Shown: positions 1-8,052 of the stretch, in pieces
Layout: each line of letters begins with the position of its first letter
How positions within the stretch are numbered: position 1 is the stretch's first letter
Source of the DNA: Nitratireductor aquibiodomus NL21 = JCM 21793
Lineage (GTDB): Bacteria; Pseudomonadota; Alphaproteobacteria; Rhizobiales; Rhizobiaceae
DNA length: 33,187 nucleotides
Reading direction: 5' to 3'
Assembly: GCF_000615975.1 (NCBI RefSeq)
Contig: NZ_BAMP01000045.1
Coordinates: 1-33,187 of the forward strand
Made by a program: the position numbers and the translations under genes
The notes under the pieces: generated by a model
What the model saw: the letters and a program-made list of their open reading frames with translations, nothing else
What the model was told of the DNA's origin: nothing
The model's database searches: none

Positions 1-145
1 CGCCGATATCCACCGAGGGACGCGGCGACATGACATCGCTGACCGAGCAGGCGGAGAGCGTAGCGAGCGTCGCACCGGCCGCCGCGAGCAGCATGCGCGC
101 GCGCAGCGGCCCTCCAACAGACCTGCCAATACGAATACCCACCAT
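1..145 (-). CDS. Putative lipoprotein, N-terminal part only (runs off the window)
   Basis: Reading leftward from an ATG at 145 gives 48 codons that stay open to the window edge. The product starts with basic residues (MVGIRIGR), has a short Ala/Leu-rich stretch and reaches LATLSAC, a good signal peptidase II lipobox, so the mature protein would start at Cys33 and be anchored in a membrane. The downstream part is missing, so no domain can be named. It lies on the same strand as the extensin-like gene, 120 bases below its stop. The short length makes the start choice uncertain, because an in-frame ATG at codon 18 would also keep the lipobox. Confidence 0.5.
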   Translation of the reverse strand, partial: MVGIRIGRSVGGPLRARMLLAAAGATLATLSACSVSDVMSPRPSVDIG

Positions 146-265
146 GAACACGCCCCGCCAGCCTCATACGCTCTTGCACGGGAGCAAGCTTAGCCAGACA
201 AGGTAAAGGAAAGGTCAGCGGGGGTGTTCAGACCTGTGACCCGATTGTGGCGTGTGAACCGCCAG

Positions 266-1069
266 CTACTTGCAATACAGAGAGTTGTTCCGGCGCTTTT
301 GCAGATCGAGGTGAAAATGATTGGCGTGGTCGGCATTGGAACCCGGGCCGAGAACGGTCTTGAAGGGACCGCAGGCGGCTGTGCGGAAGGCCTTGAGAAA
401 CCGCGCTCTTCCGCTTTTCGGGTCGGGCTGTCGGGCGACGTCGAGTTGCGTGCCGTCGGCCAGGGTGAAGGCGGCGATGTCGAAGGCGTTGCCGAAGGCG
501 TGTTCGGAAAGCTTCTGCAGTCCGCGACGCGACCGACAGACATAGGCCGAGGCATGGCGAACTGTCGTGACCGGTTGCTTCAGATGGCGCCGGGCGAGCG
601 GCGGGACCTTCTCCGTGAAGAAGCGTGCGAGTGCGAGGGCCGTCGCACAGTTGAGCGTGGCCTCCGGTTGCAGCGCGATCTTTCTGGAAAGTCGCGTGAT
701 GACCAGCGGATGGGGAATGGCGCAGCCGGCTGCCTCGGAGATCGATGGCCGGTCGGAGAACGAGACGCCCAGTTTCGTGAGGGCGCGGCGACAGGTGGTT
801 TCCTGTCCGGGCATGCGGCCGGGTTTGTAGGGGGCGGGTGGCTTTTGCGGTTGGGTTTTTTCCTCGGGCCGGGGCGAGGGGATCGGAACGATCACTGACA
901 TTTCCGATCGCCGTACCTCTCCGCGGGCCTGCGGAATCGGGCCCGTCGCCGGCAGAGGCACGGACGGGGCCGCCTCTGCGGCGTCTGCATTGCTTGAGGA
1001 CAGGACGGGAACCAGTGCGCACAGGAGCATGGCCGTCAGCGCACTTCGAACGGCTAAGAGAACGATCAT
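266..1069 (-). CDS. Extensin-like C-terminal domain protein, exported
   Basis: 267 residues. A hydrophobic N-terminus (about residues 1-30, ending in an Ala-rich site) is a signal peptide, followed by a Pro-rich linker to about residue 85. The rest matches the extensin-like C-terminal family (Pfam Extensin-like_C): paired Cys residues, the SEHAFGNAFDIAAF block and a C-terminal HANHFHLDL block. These His/Asp-containing motifs resemble metal sites of M15-type peptidases, so a periplasmic cell-wall role is plausible; that is inference. Known family members are common in Hyphomicrobiales. The ATG at 1069 is followed directly by the signal peptide; the ribosome site before it is weak. It follows the DUF3775 gene by 58 bases on the same strand. 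Confidence 0.8.
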   Translation of the reverse strand: MIVLLAVRSALTAMLLCALVPVLSSSNADAAEAAPSVPLPATGPIPQARGEVRRSEMSVIVPIPSPRPEEKTQPQKPPAPYKPGRMPGQETTCRRALTKLGVSFSDRPSISEAAGCAIPHPLVITRLSRKIALQPEATLNCATALALARFFTEKVPPLARRHLKQPVTTVRHASAYVCRSRRGLQKLSEHAFGNAFDIAAFTLADGTQLDVARQPDPKSGRARFLKAFRTAACGPFKTVLGPGSNADHANHFHLDLQKRRNNSLYCK

Positions 1070-1127
1070 GCCTGATGTTTGCCCCAGCGGCGGCTGATCC
1101 GGAAATAACGGTGTGTTTCGGAGCGTG

Positions 1128-1556
1128 TCAGGATGCGCCGAGCGCGTCCAGGCCGTCGATCAGCCAGTCGCACAGCATCGGCATTCCCAGAAGATAGGTG
1201 GCGACGTGCTTTGCACCATGCTGTCTTGCATCGGCGACGGCATTTGCCCATTCGCTCACATCGTAGTCACCGCGACCAATCCATGCCAGCGCGACCAGGT
1301 CGGCAAGTTCGTCCACGTTGAGGTCTGCCACGAGCTCGCGGAATTCCTCTTCTGTGAGGTCTTCCTCCTCTTCCTCTATGAGCCCGTCATGTTGGTGCCG
1401 GTCGCGTGCATCGCCGTCGATTTCGACTTCATGCTCATGCCCGCCATCGTAGTCGGTGTTGAGCGCGGCGCTGATGGCCCGCGCCTTGCCTGCCAGCAAG
1501 CGTACGGTTTCCGGGTCTATCGACAGCTCCCATTCGCGTTCAACAGGTCTCTGCAC
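1128..1556 (-). CDS. DUF3775 domain protein
   Basis: 142 residues from a GTG at 1556. The start was chosen because a GGAGG lies 8 bases before it (complement of 1565-1569) and because the conserved family opening, WELSIDPETVRLLAGKAR, follows at once. The reading frame is open far upstream, but that part only overlaps the EamA gene in another frame. A middle acidic run (EEEEEDLTEEEF, about residues 66-77) separates the N-terminal block from a C-terminal helical part rich in Ala, Leu and Asp (ELADLVALAWIGRG). The family is typical of alphaproteobacteria and has no established function. It sits 77 bases after the EamA gene stop and may be co-transcribed with it. Confidence 0.75.
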   Translation of the reverse strand: MQRPVEREWELSIDPETVRLLAGKARAISAALNTDYDGGHEHEVEIDGDARDRHQHDGLIEEEEEDLTEEEFRELVADLNVDELADLVALAWIGRGDYDVSEWANAVADARQHGAKHVATYLLGMPMLCDWLIDGLDALGAS

Positions 1557-1633
1557 GGGCCTATCCTCCGGGCAATCAGAGGCATGATAGCGCAGAACGC
1601 GTTGAGAGCGCGACGATTTGTTGATGATGCCGC

Positions 1634-2530
1634 TCAGGCGACGCTGCGCTGCCTGTTGCGCAGGGCCGGCACGATCTCGACTGCGAGGATCGCAGCGAAG
1701 ATCAGGCCGCAACCGGCGAGGCCAAGCGCGGGCAGGCGTTCGCTGAGGAAGATCGCGCCGAAGAGCGCGGCGAAGACGGCTTCTGTGGACAGGAAGATCG
1801 CGGCCTGCGGGGCCGTCGTGTAACGCTGGCCGATGACCTGAAGCGTGAAGGCGATGCCGCCGGAAAAGATGCCCGCATAGAGGATTTCCGGCAAGGCGGT
1901 GCCCACAGCGGACAGGTTGATCGGCTCGACAAGGCCGGCAATGGCGAGCGCGATGACTGCGGTGATGCCGAACTGGCTGACCGACAGTGTGATGGGGCGA
2001 CCGGTGCGGCTGGCGCTTCTGCCGATCATGATGACCTGCAGCGCCCAGAAGAGGGCGCAGACGATGGTCAGCCAGTCGCCGGTTGTCAGCGCGACGCTGC
2101 CTGCGCCCGAAAGCAGCCAGATACCGGCAAGCGCGGAAAGGGCCGCCGGCCAGACCACAGTGTGCGGCCATTGACGGAAGAGAAGCACCGCTAGAAACGG
2201 CACCATGACCACGTAAAGACCGGTCAGGAAACCTGAATTGGTTACGCTCGTGGTCAAAAGACCAACCTGCTGCGCCGCCATGCCTGCGAACAGAAGCAGG
2301 CCGATGACCAGGAAGTTCCGTTTGTCGATGAAGGTTAGCGTTCCCGTGCTGCGCCGGGCCTCCCACATGGCGAAGGGCAGCATGGAAAGACAGGCGATGG
2401 CAAAGCGCAGGCCGATGAACAGGAACGGGCCGATGGCATCCATTGCAGTCGACTGGGCGACGAAGCCCATGCCCCACATGGCGCCAGCGAGAAGCAACAG
2501 AAGATTGGCCTGAACCCGTGTCATGCGCAT
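1634..2530 (-). CDS. EamA/DMT-family inner-membrane transporter
   Basis: 298 residues with about ten hydrophobic segments spread over the whole length, the pattern of drug/metabolite transporters built from two EamA repeats. Typical features are the opening LLLLAGAMWGMGFVAQ, the central STVTNSGFLTGLYVVMVP-like stretch (first repeat end) and, in the second repeat, the STEAVFAALFGAIFLSERL block. The last one is the usual family signature for the final helices. Such proteins export amino acids or other small metabolites; the substrate cannot be read from sequence. The start could be ATG 2530 or the ATG two codons later at 2524; neither has a strong ribosome site. It is followed 77 bases on by the DUF3775 gene. 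Confidence 0.85.
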   Translation of the reverse strand: MRMTRVQANLLLLLAGAMWGMGFVAQSTAMDAIGPFLFIGLRFAIACLSMLPFAMWEARRSTGTLTFIDKRNFLVIGLLLFAGMAAQQVGLLTTSVTNSGFLTGLYVVMVPFLAVLLFRQWPHTVVWPAALSALAGIWLLSGAGSVALTTGDWLTIVCALFWALQVIMIGRSASRTGRPITLSVSQFGITAVIALAIAGLVEPINLSAVGTALPEILYAGIFSGGIAFTLQVIGQRYTTAPQAAIFLSTEAVFAALFGAIFLSERLPALGLAGCGLIFAAILAVEIVPALRNRQRSVA

Positions 2531-2624
2531 ATCCGGACAGGAAGAAACACGTCTGTCTTACGGAGCGCGTCCGCAGCGCGCAAGGGCCGTGGCCCCTGCC
2601 TCCTATGGGCCAGATCCGTGCAGG

Positions 2625-3761
2625 CTATTCCCCGGCGCGGAATATGCGAATGATCTCGCCCCGGCGTTCGTCGGTCAGAAGCCAGAGCGAGCCGTCGGGT
2701 GCGACATTGACATCGCGTATGCGCCCGAAAGCCCCTTTGAAGAGGCGCTCCTCGCCGGTGATGCCGCCCTTTTCGTCCCGATCCAGGCGCGCGACGAGAT
2801 GGTACTTCAGCGCTGCGACAAGGAAGTCTCCCTGCCATTCGGGAAACATTTCGCCCTGATAGACCGCTGTGCCCGATGGCGCGATGGACGGATCCCAGTA
2901 ATATTCGGGCTGCTCGTAACCGGGTGCCTCGGTGCCCACGCCGATTTTCGTGCCGCTGTAGTTGACGCCGTAGGAGATGACCGGCCAGCCGTAATTGCTG
3001 CCGGCTTCCGGGCGATTGACCTCGTCGCCGCCGCGTGCGCCGTGCTCGACCGTCCAGACCGCGCGGGTCACGGGGTCGAAGACGGCACCCTGCGGATTTC
3101 GATGGCCCATGGACCAGATTTCCGGTGCGGTGTCCGTGCTGCCGGCGAAGGGATTGTCTTCGGGTACCGTGCCGTCGCGATTGATCCTGAGCACCGAGCC
3201 GGCATGGTCGGCGGGGTCCTGCGCCCGGTCGCCTTCGCCGCGGTCGCCGATGGTGAAGAAGAGCGTGCCGTCGGGGTGCAGCACGATGCGGGAACCGAAA
3301 TGCTGACCCGCCGCGCTCTTGCGGTTCATGGAGAAAATAGTGGTGACGTCCTCAAGGCGGGCTGCCTCTTCATTTCTTACCAGTCTGGCGCGGGCGATTG
3401 CCGTGCCTGCGCCGCCTTCGCCGGGTTCCGAGAAGGAAAGGAAGATCATTCCCGTTTCGGCGAAGTCGGGCGAGACGGCGACGTCCAGCAACCCACCCTG
3501 TCCGACCGCGGCTACCTCGGGTACGCCGGGAACAGGCTCCGAAAGGGTGCCATTGGCGAAGAGGCGCAACTGGCCGGAACGCTCGGTAACGAGCGCGCTT
3601 CCGTCGGGCAGGAAATCAAGACCCCAGGGATTTGAGAGACCGCGGGCAAGTGTTTCTGCCTCCACGGTGACCGCCTGTGTGACGAAGGTTTTGGCCGCGG
3701 CGGCGCCCGGTAACGCCAGGAGGCCGGCAGTGAGGGCGGTGCGGAGGAACTGATCCTGCAT
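2625..3761 (-). CDS. PQQ-dependent sugar dehydrogenase (YliI/aldose sugar dehydrogenase type), periplasmic
   Basis: 378 residues from an ATG at 3761, preceded by GGGAGA about 8 bases upstream. Residues 1-22 form a signal peptide (LLALPGAAAAK). The rest is the six-bladed propeller of the GSDH family, with NPWGLDFLPDG, the GQHFGSRIVLHPDGTLFFTIGDRG block, MGHRNPQGAVFDP and EHGARGGDEVN in family order. These carry the His and Arg residues expected at the quinone site. The family oxidises aldose sugars in the periplasm with PQQ. No PQQ synthesis genes are in the window, so the cofactor source is unknown. An open frame continues upstream to 4535 but runs through the intergenic region and greA, so it is not coding. 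Confidence 0.85.
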   Translation of the reverse strand: MQDQFLRTALTAGLLALPGAAAAKTFVTQAVTVEAETLARGLSNPWGLDFLPDGSALVTERSGQLRLFANGTLSEPVPGVPEVAAVGQGGLLDVAVSPDFAETGMIFLSFSEPGEGGAGTAIARARLVRNEEAARLEDVTTIFSMNRKSAAGQHFGSRIVLHPDGTLFFTIGDRGEGDRAQDPADHAGSVLRINRDGTVPEDNPFAGSTDTAPEIWSMGHRNPQGAVFDPVTRAVWTVEHGARGGDEVNRPEAGSNYGWPVISYGVNYSGTKIGVGTEAPGYEQPEYYWDPSIAPSGTAVYQGEMFPEWQGDFLVAALKYHLVARLDRDEKGGITGEERLFKGAFGRIRDVNVAPDGSLWLLTDERRGEIIRIFRAGE

Positions 3762-3824
3762 CAAGGTGTCTCCCGTTTTCGATTTTATCAAGAGATAGGT
3801 TTTGAGTGCCGGCCGACAAGGTAA

Positions 3825-3836
3825 CGCACATGTGCG
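3825..3836. repeat. 12-bp perfect palindrome upstream of the sugar dehydrogenase
   Basis: CGCACATGTGCG reads the same on both strands. It lies 64 bases before the dehydrogenase start and about 35 bases before the likely greA promoter, so it could bind a regulator of either gene. No regulator can be named and such a short palindrome can arise by chance. Confidence 0.25.
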
Positions 3837-3869
3837 CAATCGGCTTCTGGAAGGCGGATACGCAAAAAT

Positions 3870-3898
3870 TTGCGTGAAAATCGTCACCGGCTTGTTAT
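3870..3898 (+). promoter_or_regulatory. Candidate greA promoter
   Basis: TTGCGT (3870-3875) and TGTTAT (3893-3898) are separated by 17 bases, a reasonable sigma-70 fit. Transcription would begin near 3905, just ahead of the leader hairpin at 3917. Judged by eye only. Confidence 0.35.
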
Positions 3899-3916
3899 AT
3901 TGGGACAGGTCATACG

Positions 3917-3958
3917 AAACGGTTCCGTAGGCAGACGCTTTCGGACCGTTTCTTTTTA
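3917..3958 (+). terminator. Terminator-like hairpin in the greA leader (possible attenuator)
   Basis: AAACGGTTCCG (3917-3927) pairs with CGGACCGTTT (3942-3951), a 10-bp stem with one bulged T and a 14-base loop, and is followed by CTTTTTAT. This is the shape of an intrinsic terminator, yet it stands about 80 bases before greA on the same strand and no gene ends upstream on that strand. E. coli greA has a leader terminator that yields the short GraL RNAs, so a similar attenuator is possible here. The sequence relation to GraL is not claimed. Confidence 0.5.
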
Positions 3959-4037
3959 TGTCTGCACCGGCGGCAGGGCGGCACTTCGCGTGATGCGTGT
4001 GGGGTCTTCCTGCCTTCATGTCTGGAAGGTGAATGAA

Positions 4038-4511
4038 ATGAACAAGGTCCCAATGACGCTTGCCGGAGCTGCGGCGTTGAAGGAAGAGTTGCGCTGGCGC
4101 CAGCAGGAAGAGCGGCCACGCATCATTGAGGCGATCGCCGAGGCGCGCGCCCATGGCGACCTTTCGGAGAATGCGGAATACCACGCCGCCAAGGAGGCAC
4201 AGAGCCTCAATGAGGGCCGCATCGGGGAACTGGAAGACTTTATCGCGCGTGCCGAGGTCATCGACGTGACAAAGCTTTCCGGCGACACGATCAAGTTCGG
4301 TGCCACGGTGATGCTCGTCGACGAGGACACTGAAGAGGAAAAGACCTATCAGATCGTCGGCGACCAGGAAGCCGATGTGAAGTCGGGCCGCATTTCCATC
4401 TCCTCGCCCATCGCGCGGGCGCTGATCGGCAAGGCGGTGGGCGATTCCATCGAGGTGAATGCTCCGGGCGGTGCGCGGGGCTATGAGGTGGTGGAAGTCC
4501 GCTACGGCTGA
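4038..4511 (+). CDS. greA: Transcription elongation factor GreA
   Basis: 157 residues, the usual GreA length. The N-terminal coiled coil contains the conserved [20 protein letters not shown] and [20 protein letters not shown] blocks (about residues 17-57); the acidic pair in GDLSENAEY is the tip that enters the RNA polymerase channel and triggers cleavage of backtracked RNA. The C-terminal FKBP-like domain has the conserved [18 protein letters not shown] stretch. The ATG at 4038 was preferred to the one at 4033 (other frame) because AAGG lies 8 bases upstream and the family begins with MxKVPMT. It is followed after two bases by lpsB, so both are probably on one transcript, as in Sinorhizobium. 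Confidence 0.97.
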   Translation: MNKVPMTLAGAAALKEELRWRQQEERPRIIEAIAEARAHGDLSENAEYHAAKEAQSLNEGRIGELEDFIARAEVIDVTKLSGDTIKFGATVMLVDEDTEEEKTYQIVGDQEADVKSGRISISSPIARALIGKAVGDSIEVNAPGGARGYEVVEVRYG

Positions 4512-4513
4512 CC

Positions 4514-5602
4514 ATGTCCGGCAAGATGCCCGCAAGCGGCCATCGGGTCCGCGTCCGTGACGTGGATGTGGTGGCCCCCAACTTCAAGAAGCGGCTTTCG
4601 GGCGTGACCAGCACGATCGTGCAGCTTGTGCCGGAACAGACAAAAGCGCTCCCGATTGCCACTCTGGGGCCTGGGCTTCCCGATACGCTGCCCAGACTGC
4701 GCTGGTGGCAGGTGCCGGGCCTGCTGCGCAGGCCTGCGAACAGGCCGTTTCGCATCTGGCATGCGCGGCGCAATCCGGAAATGCTGGCCGGTGTGGTTTT
4801 GCGGGATATCTTTCGTGCACCGGTGAAACTTGTTTTCACGTCCGCCTCGCAGCGCGAACACACGCGCTGGACCCGGTTTTTGATCCGCCGCATGGACCGG
4901 GTGGTGGCCACAAGCCGCAAGACGGCCGGCTATCTCCGGGTTTCCAGCCGTGTGGTGCTGCACGGCATCGATACCGGCCGTTTTTCGCCGCCTTCGAGCC
5001 CCGGCGAGGGGGCTGCAGCGGTGGGGATGGCGAGCGATCAGCGCTATGTCGGCTGTTTTGGCCGCGTGCGGCGCCAGAAGGGCACGGATCTTTTCGTCGA
5101 TGCCATGATTGCGCTCCTGCCGGAGCGCCCCGGCTGGTCGGCGATTATTGCCGGTCAGGCGACCGGCCCGCACGCCGATTTCGAGGCGGAACTGAAAGAG
5201 CGCGTGCGGGCAGCCGGACTCGCCGAGCGCGTTCTATTTGTCGGTACGCGTACAGATGTTCCGGACTGGTATCGAGCGCTTTCGCTTTTCATCGCGCCGC
5301 AGCGCTGGGAGGGGTTCGGACTGACTCCACTTGAGGCGATGGCGACGGGCGTTCCCGTTGTCGCAACGGATGTGGGGGCTTTTTCCGAGCAGCTTGAGGG
5401 CAGTGGTGCGGGGGCGCTTGTGCCGGTTGACGATCTGGCTGCGATGATTGCTGCGGCAGGGCGCTATATGGATGACGAGGTGCTGCGGAGCACTGCGGCG
5501 CGCGCAGCGCTTACGCATGCGCGCGGGCATTTTCCCCTTGAGGGGGAAGCGCAGGCGCTGAATGCGCTTTATGCGGAATTGTGGCGAGAGGCCTCCAGAT
5601 GA
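4514..5602 (+). CDS. lpsB: Lipopolysaccharide core mannosyltransferase, GT4 family (LpsB/LpcC type)
   Basis: 362 residues. The N-terminal domain has the family blocks DVVAPNFKKRLSGVTSTIVQ, LGPGLPD and RIWHARRNPEMLAGVVLRD. The C-terminal GT-B domain has GRVRRQKGTDLFVDA and the E-x7-E motif in WEGFGLTPLEAMA (Glu at about 266 and 274), which binds the nucleotide sugar. LpsB/LpcC transfers mannose to the inner core of LPS at the cytoplasmic face of the inner membrane. The start is two bases after greA and the stop overlaps the next start as ATGA (5599-5602), so translation of the three genes is probably coupled. The assignment to LpsB rests on these motifs together with the greA neighbourhood. 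Confidence 0.9.
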   Translation: MSGKMPASGHRVRVRDVDVVAPNFKKRLSGVTSTIVQLVPEQTKALPIATLGPGLPDTLPRLRWWQVPGLLRRPANRPFRIWHARRNPEMLAGVVLRDIFRAPVKLVFTSASQREHTRWTRFLIRRMDRVVATSRKTAGYLRVSSRVVLHGIDTGRFSPPSSPGEGAAAVGMASDQRYVGCFGRVRRQKGTDLFVDAMIALLPERPGWSAIIAGQATGPHADFEAELKERVRAAGLAERVLFVGTRTDVPDWYRALSLFIAPQRWEGFGLTPLEAMATGVPVVATDVGAFSEQLEGSGAGALVPVDDLAAMIAAAGRYMDDEVLRSTAARAALTHARGHFPLEGEAQALNALYAELWREASR

Positions 5603-6359
5603 AGATCGAAGGTTTCATCGTTCATCTGAGGCGTGCGACGCGCGTCGCCCGCAGGTGGAGCATCTGCTCGCGTCGCTGCCTGTCGAAACCCATGTTGTGG
5701 ACGCTGTGGACGGTCAGGCGCTCGGCGATGACGAGATCGGCCGGCACTATGTGAAGGGGTTGCACCAGCCGGCTTATCCATTTGCGTTGCGGCAATCCGA
5801 AATCGCCTGTTTTCTCTCGCACCGGAAGGTGTGGCGGATGATCGTGGAACGCGGGCTTGATGCGGGGCTGATCGTCGAGGACGATGTGGCGCTTGACATG
5901 CCGCTTTTCGGGCGCTGTCTGGAGGTGGCAAAGCGGGCCTGTGTGGGGAAAGCGTATGTGCAGTTTCGCATAAGCCCGGTTCGCGGCAGGATGCGGGACG
6001 TGGCGCGGAACGGTGAGGTTCGGCTTGTGGCTCCGCAGGTTTCGCAGCTTGGCACAGTGGCGCAGCTTGTGACGCGCGAGGCGGCACAACATCTTCTCGC
6101 TCTGACGGAGCGTTTCGACCGGCCGGTCGACACGTTTTTGCAGATGCGCTGGGTGACGGGCATTGCGCCCTTCTGTGTCGTGCCGTCAGGCATAAGCGAC
6201 CAGTCGGCCGAGATCGGCGGCAGTACCGTCAGCGCGTCGGGGAAGGCGCGGCGCAGCCCTGGCGAACGCCTTTGGCGGGAGTGGAGCCGTTTCATCTATC
6301 GGCGCCGGGTGCAGAAATACTCGCGAGGTTGGTGCGAGACAGAGGTGGAGCGGCGATGA
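5599..6359 (+). pseudogene. GT25-family LPS glycosyltransferase, frameshifted near the start
   Basis: The natural start is the ATG at 5599, which overlaps the lpsB stop (ATGA) and encodes MKIEGFIVHLRRAT, a typical GT25 N-terminus. After codon 14 (ends 5640) the family sequence goes on in another frame: RRPQVEHLLASLP begins at 5643. Adding one base near 5641 (CGCGCG run) restores a 253-residue protein. The rest is intact: DAVDG, EIACFLSHRKVWR, the IVEDD metal-binding motif and a basic C-terminus. GT25 enzymes add galactose or related sugars to LPS. Its stop overlaps the next start (6356-6359). An uninterrupted reading from ATG 5562 exists, but it replaces the conserved beginning with sequence overlapping lpsB. 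Real pseudogene or base-calling error cannot be separated here. Confidence 0.75.
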
Positions 6360-7159
6360 AGACGCTTGTCATCAATCTTGAACGGGAGACGGCGCGCCTG
6401 GCGCATATGCGCAGGGTCTTCGCCGAGCAGGGGCTCGATTTCGAGGTGGTGAAGGCGGTGGATGCAAAACTGCTTTCGCCGGAGCAACTCAAGGCGGGAC
6501 GTACGGGGAAGCCGCGTTTTTATGAATTGGGAGCGGGCGAGATCGCCTGTTTTCTTTCGCACCGCAAATGCTGGGAGATCGCGGCGCAGAGCGAGGACGA
6601 ATTCACCATCATCTGCGAGGATGATCTCTTCCTCGGCGAGAATGCAGCGGCGATTTTCGGCGACGATGGATGGATTCCCGAGGGCGCCGGCGTTGTGAGG
6701 CTGGAGGCGTGCAAGCCCAAGACGCTGATTGGAAAGGCTGCGGTCTCTACGGTTGCCGGTCGAAAGGTGCATCCGCTGCGCGTTGCGCGAGCGGGAGCCG
6801 GCGCGTATCTGATATCGCGGAGCTGCGCACAAGTATTGCACACCAATTCTCGTGTCTTCTGCGATCCAGTCGACCAGTTCCTCTACAGTTCCGGATTGTT
6901 CTATAAAAAGAGTTTTGGAATTTACCAGATCGACCCGTCTCCGGCGATACAGGAAGTTTTTTTAAAGAATGACCGTGTCCTAGGAAGTTCTCTTTTTAAA
7001 GAGCGTTTTCATATAGAGAAGGGTGAAAGAAAATCATCAATTTCTCGAATATTATTTAGAAAAATTTATAGATTTTTTGTAAAAATAATAAAAAAAACAA
7101 AAGAGAAAACTGAAGGTTTTTTTACAAATAATCGGTGGGTTCGTATTGGTTTTAGGTAG
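6356..7159 (+). CDS. GT25-family LPS glycosyltransferase with an AT-rich 3' part
   Basis: 267 residues from an ATG overlapping the previous stop by four bases, with GGTGGAG just upstream. GT25 features in order: MKTLVINLERETARL, FEVVKAVDA, EIACFLSHRKCW, the ICEDD metal motif at about residue 84, LEACKPKTLI, YLISRSCAQVL and DPVDQFL. The last 70 residues are Lys/Ile/Phe-rich and end VRIGFR, very like the end of the third GT25 gene here. Base composition changes sharply inside the gene: by hand count 27 of 120 bases at 7021-7140 are G or C, while the first half is GC-rich like the rest of the window. The frame stays open, so this looks like a mosaic gene, not a broken one. Confidence 0.88.
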   Translation: MKTLVINLERETARLAHMRRVFAEQGLDFEVVKAVDAKLLSPEQLKAGRTGKPRFYELGAGEIACFLSHRKCWEIAAQSEDEFTIICEDDLFLGENAAAIFGDDGWIPEGAGVVRLEACKPKTLIGKAAVSTVAGRKVHPLRVARAGAGAYLISRSCAQVLHTNSRVFCDPVDQFLYSSGLFYKKSFGIYQIDPSPAIQEVFLKNDRVLGSSLFKERFHIEKGERKSSISRILFRKIYRFFVKIIKKTKEKTEGFFTNNRWVRIGFR

Positions 7160-7175
7160 AATTATTATTTTCAAA

Positions 7176-7994
7176 TTAAACATTAAATCGTCTAAAAAGG
7201 GTTGCTAGTGGTGAAGCACTCGGCGGACGCTGGGACTTCAAGCCTGCGCTCCTGAGAACCTCATTCCATAGATGGACGGTTTTGGTTCGTTCTGTGCAGA
7301 ATTCATCCAAATTTCTTGAAGCATCATATAGAACTGGCGCTTCTCGGAAATTGATGGGGTAGAAGACGTCGCTTGGGGCTGCGAGGTCGAATGCATGATG
7401 TTTCTTTGCGAGATAGGTTATGGCTTTCGGACCGAATGATCCCCAGGGAAGGGTCGCTGGGCTGATGCTTTTGCCGAGGAAGCGATGCGCGAGGCGAAGG
7501 CGTACAGCATCACGAGTTCGGGTCCATGGAGGGATTCCTTGGCGATAGAAAAAGGCTAAAGCCTCTTCCACGATTGGATGTCCCTGCCTCGCGTAAAGAA
7601 GCGCCCCGTTTATGTGTGTATTGCTCTCCTTTCCGAACAAGATGTCCTCGAGGAGTGTGATTGGCCTCAAGCATATCATGTCGAGGTCAGCCCAAACGCC
7701 AAGGCCTTGCTGTTGCAGCTTAAACCGGAAATAATCCGAGGCTAGAGCGAACGATCCCGTTTTGTGATGGCGTAGCTCTGATATCCTCTGTCTAGGTACG
7801 ACTTTTTCAGCGTTCGCCTCCTCGACGCCGCTGGGGGTGTTCTTAACATGGTCATATGAATGCAGAACGACCTTGTGCCCCGCTTCGAGAAAGCTCAGCG
7901 CTGACATGATCTCTATCGGACCAAGGGCACCACCAATCCAGAGCATGTTTACCGGTGGTAGGGTTTGATTTCGGTGTGATGTTTCGAGTGTCAT
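7176..7994 (-). CDS. DXD-type sugar transferase (GT32-like)
   Basis: 272 residues from ATG 7994; a GTG at 8012 gives six more. The core is a GT32-like fold: NMLWIGGALGPIEIMSALSF (first strand and helix), FALASDYFRFKLQQQGLGVWADLDMIC with the DLD metal motif at about residue 110, then NGALLYARQGHPIV and a C-terminal HLWNEVLR (His/Trp typical of these transferases). Such enzymes add a sugar to LPS or another surface glycan. It points against its neighbours and ends 16 bases from the end of the AT-rich GT25 gene. Its composition is lower in GC than that of lpsB. Donor and acceptor cannot be inferred. Confidence 0.75.
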   Translation of the reverse strand: MTLETSHRNQTLPPVNMLWIGGALGPIEIMSALSFLEAGHKVVLHSYDHVKNTPSGVEEANAEKVVPRQRISELRHHKTGSFALASDYFRFKLQQQGLGVWADLDMICLRPITLLEDILFGKESNTHINGALLYARQGHPIVEEALAFFYRQGIPPWTRTRDAVRLRLAHRFLGKSISPATLPWGSFGPKAITYLAKKHHAFDLAAPSDVFYPINFREAPVLYDASRNLDEFCTERTKTVHLWNEVLRSAGLKSQRPPSASPLATLFRRFNV

Positions 7995-8052
7995 ATGGTG
8001 GGTTGCCTGCACTAGGGGCTTCGCTCTTTTTCAGACCGGCTGGTGAGAGCAA

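Noticed and set aside
5562..6359. Alternative start ATG 5562 for the first GT25 gene
   Set aside because: It yields an unrelated N-terminus that overlaps lpsB by 41 bases, while ATG 5599 encodes the conserved GT25 beginning and overlaps lpsB by ATGA.
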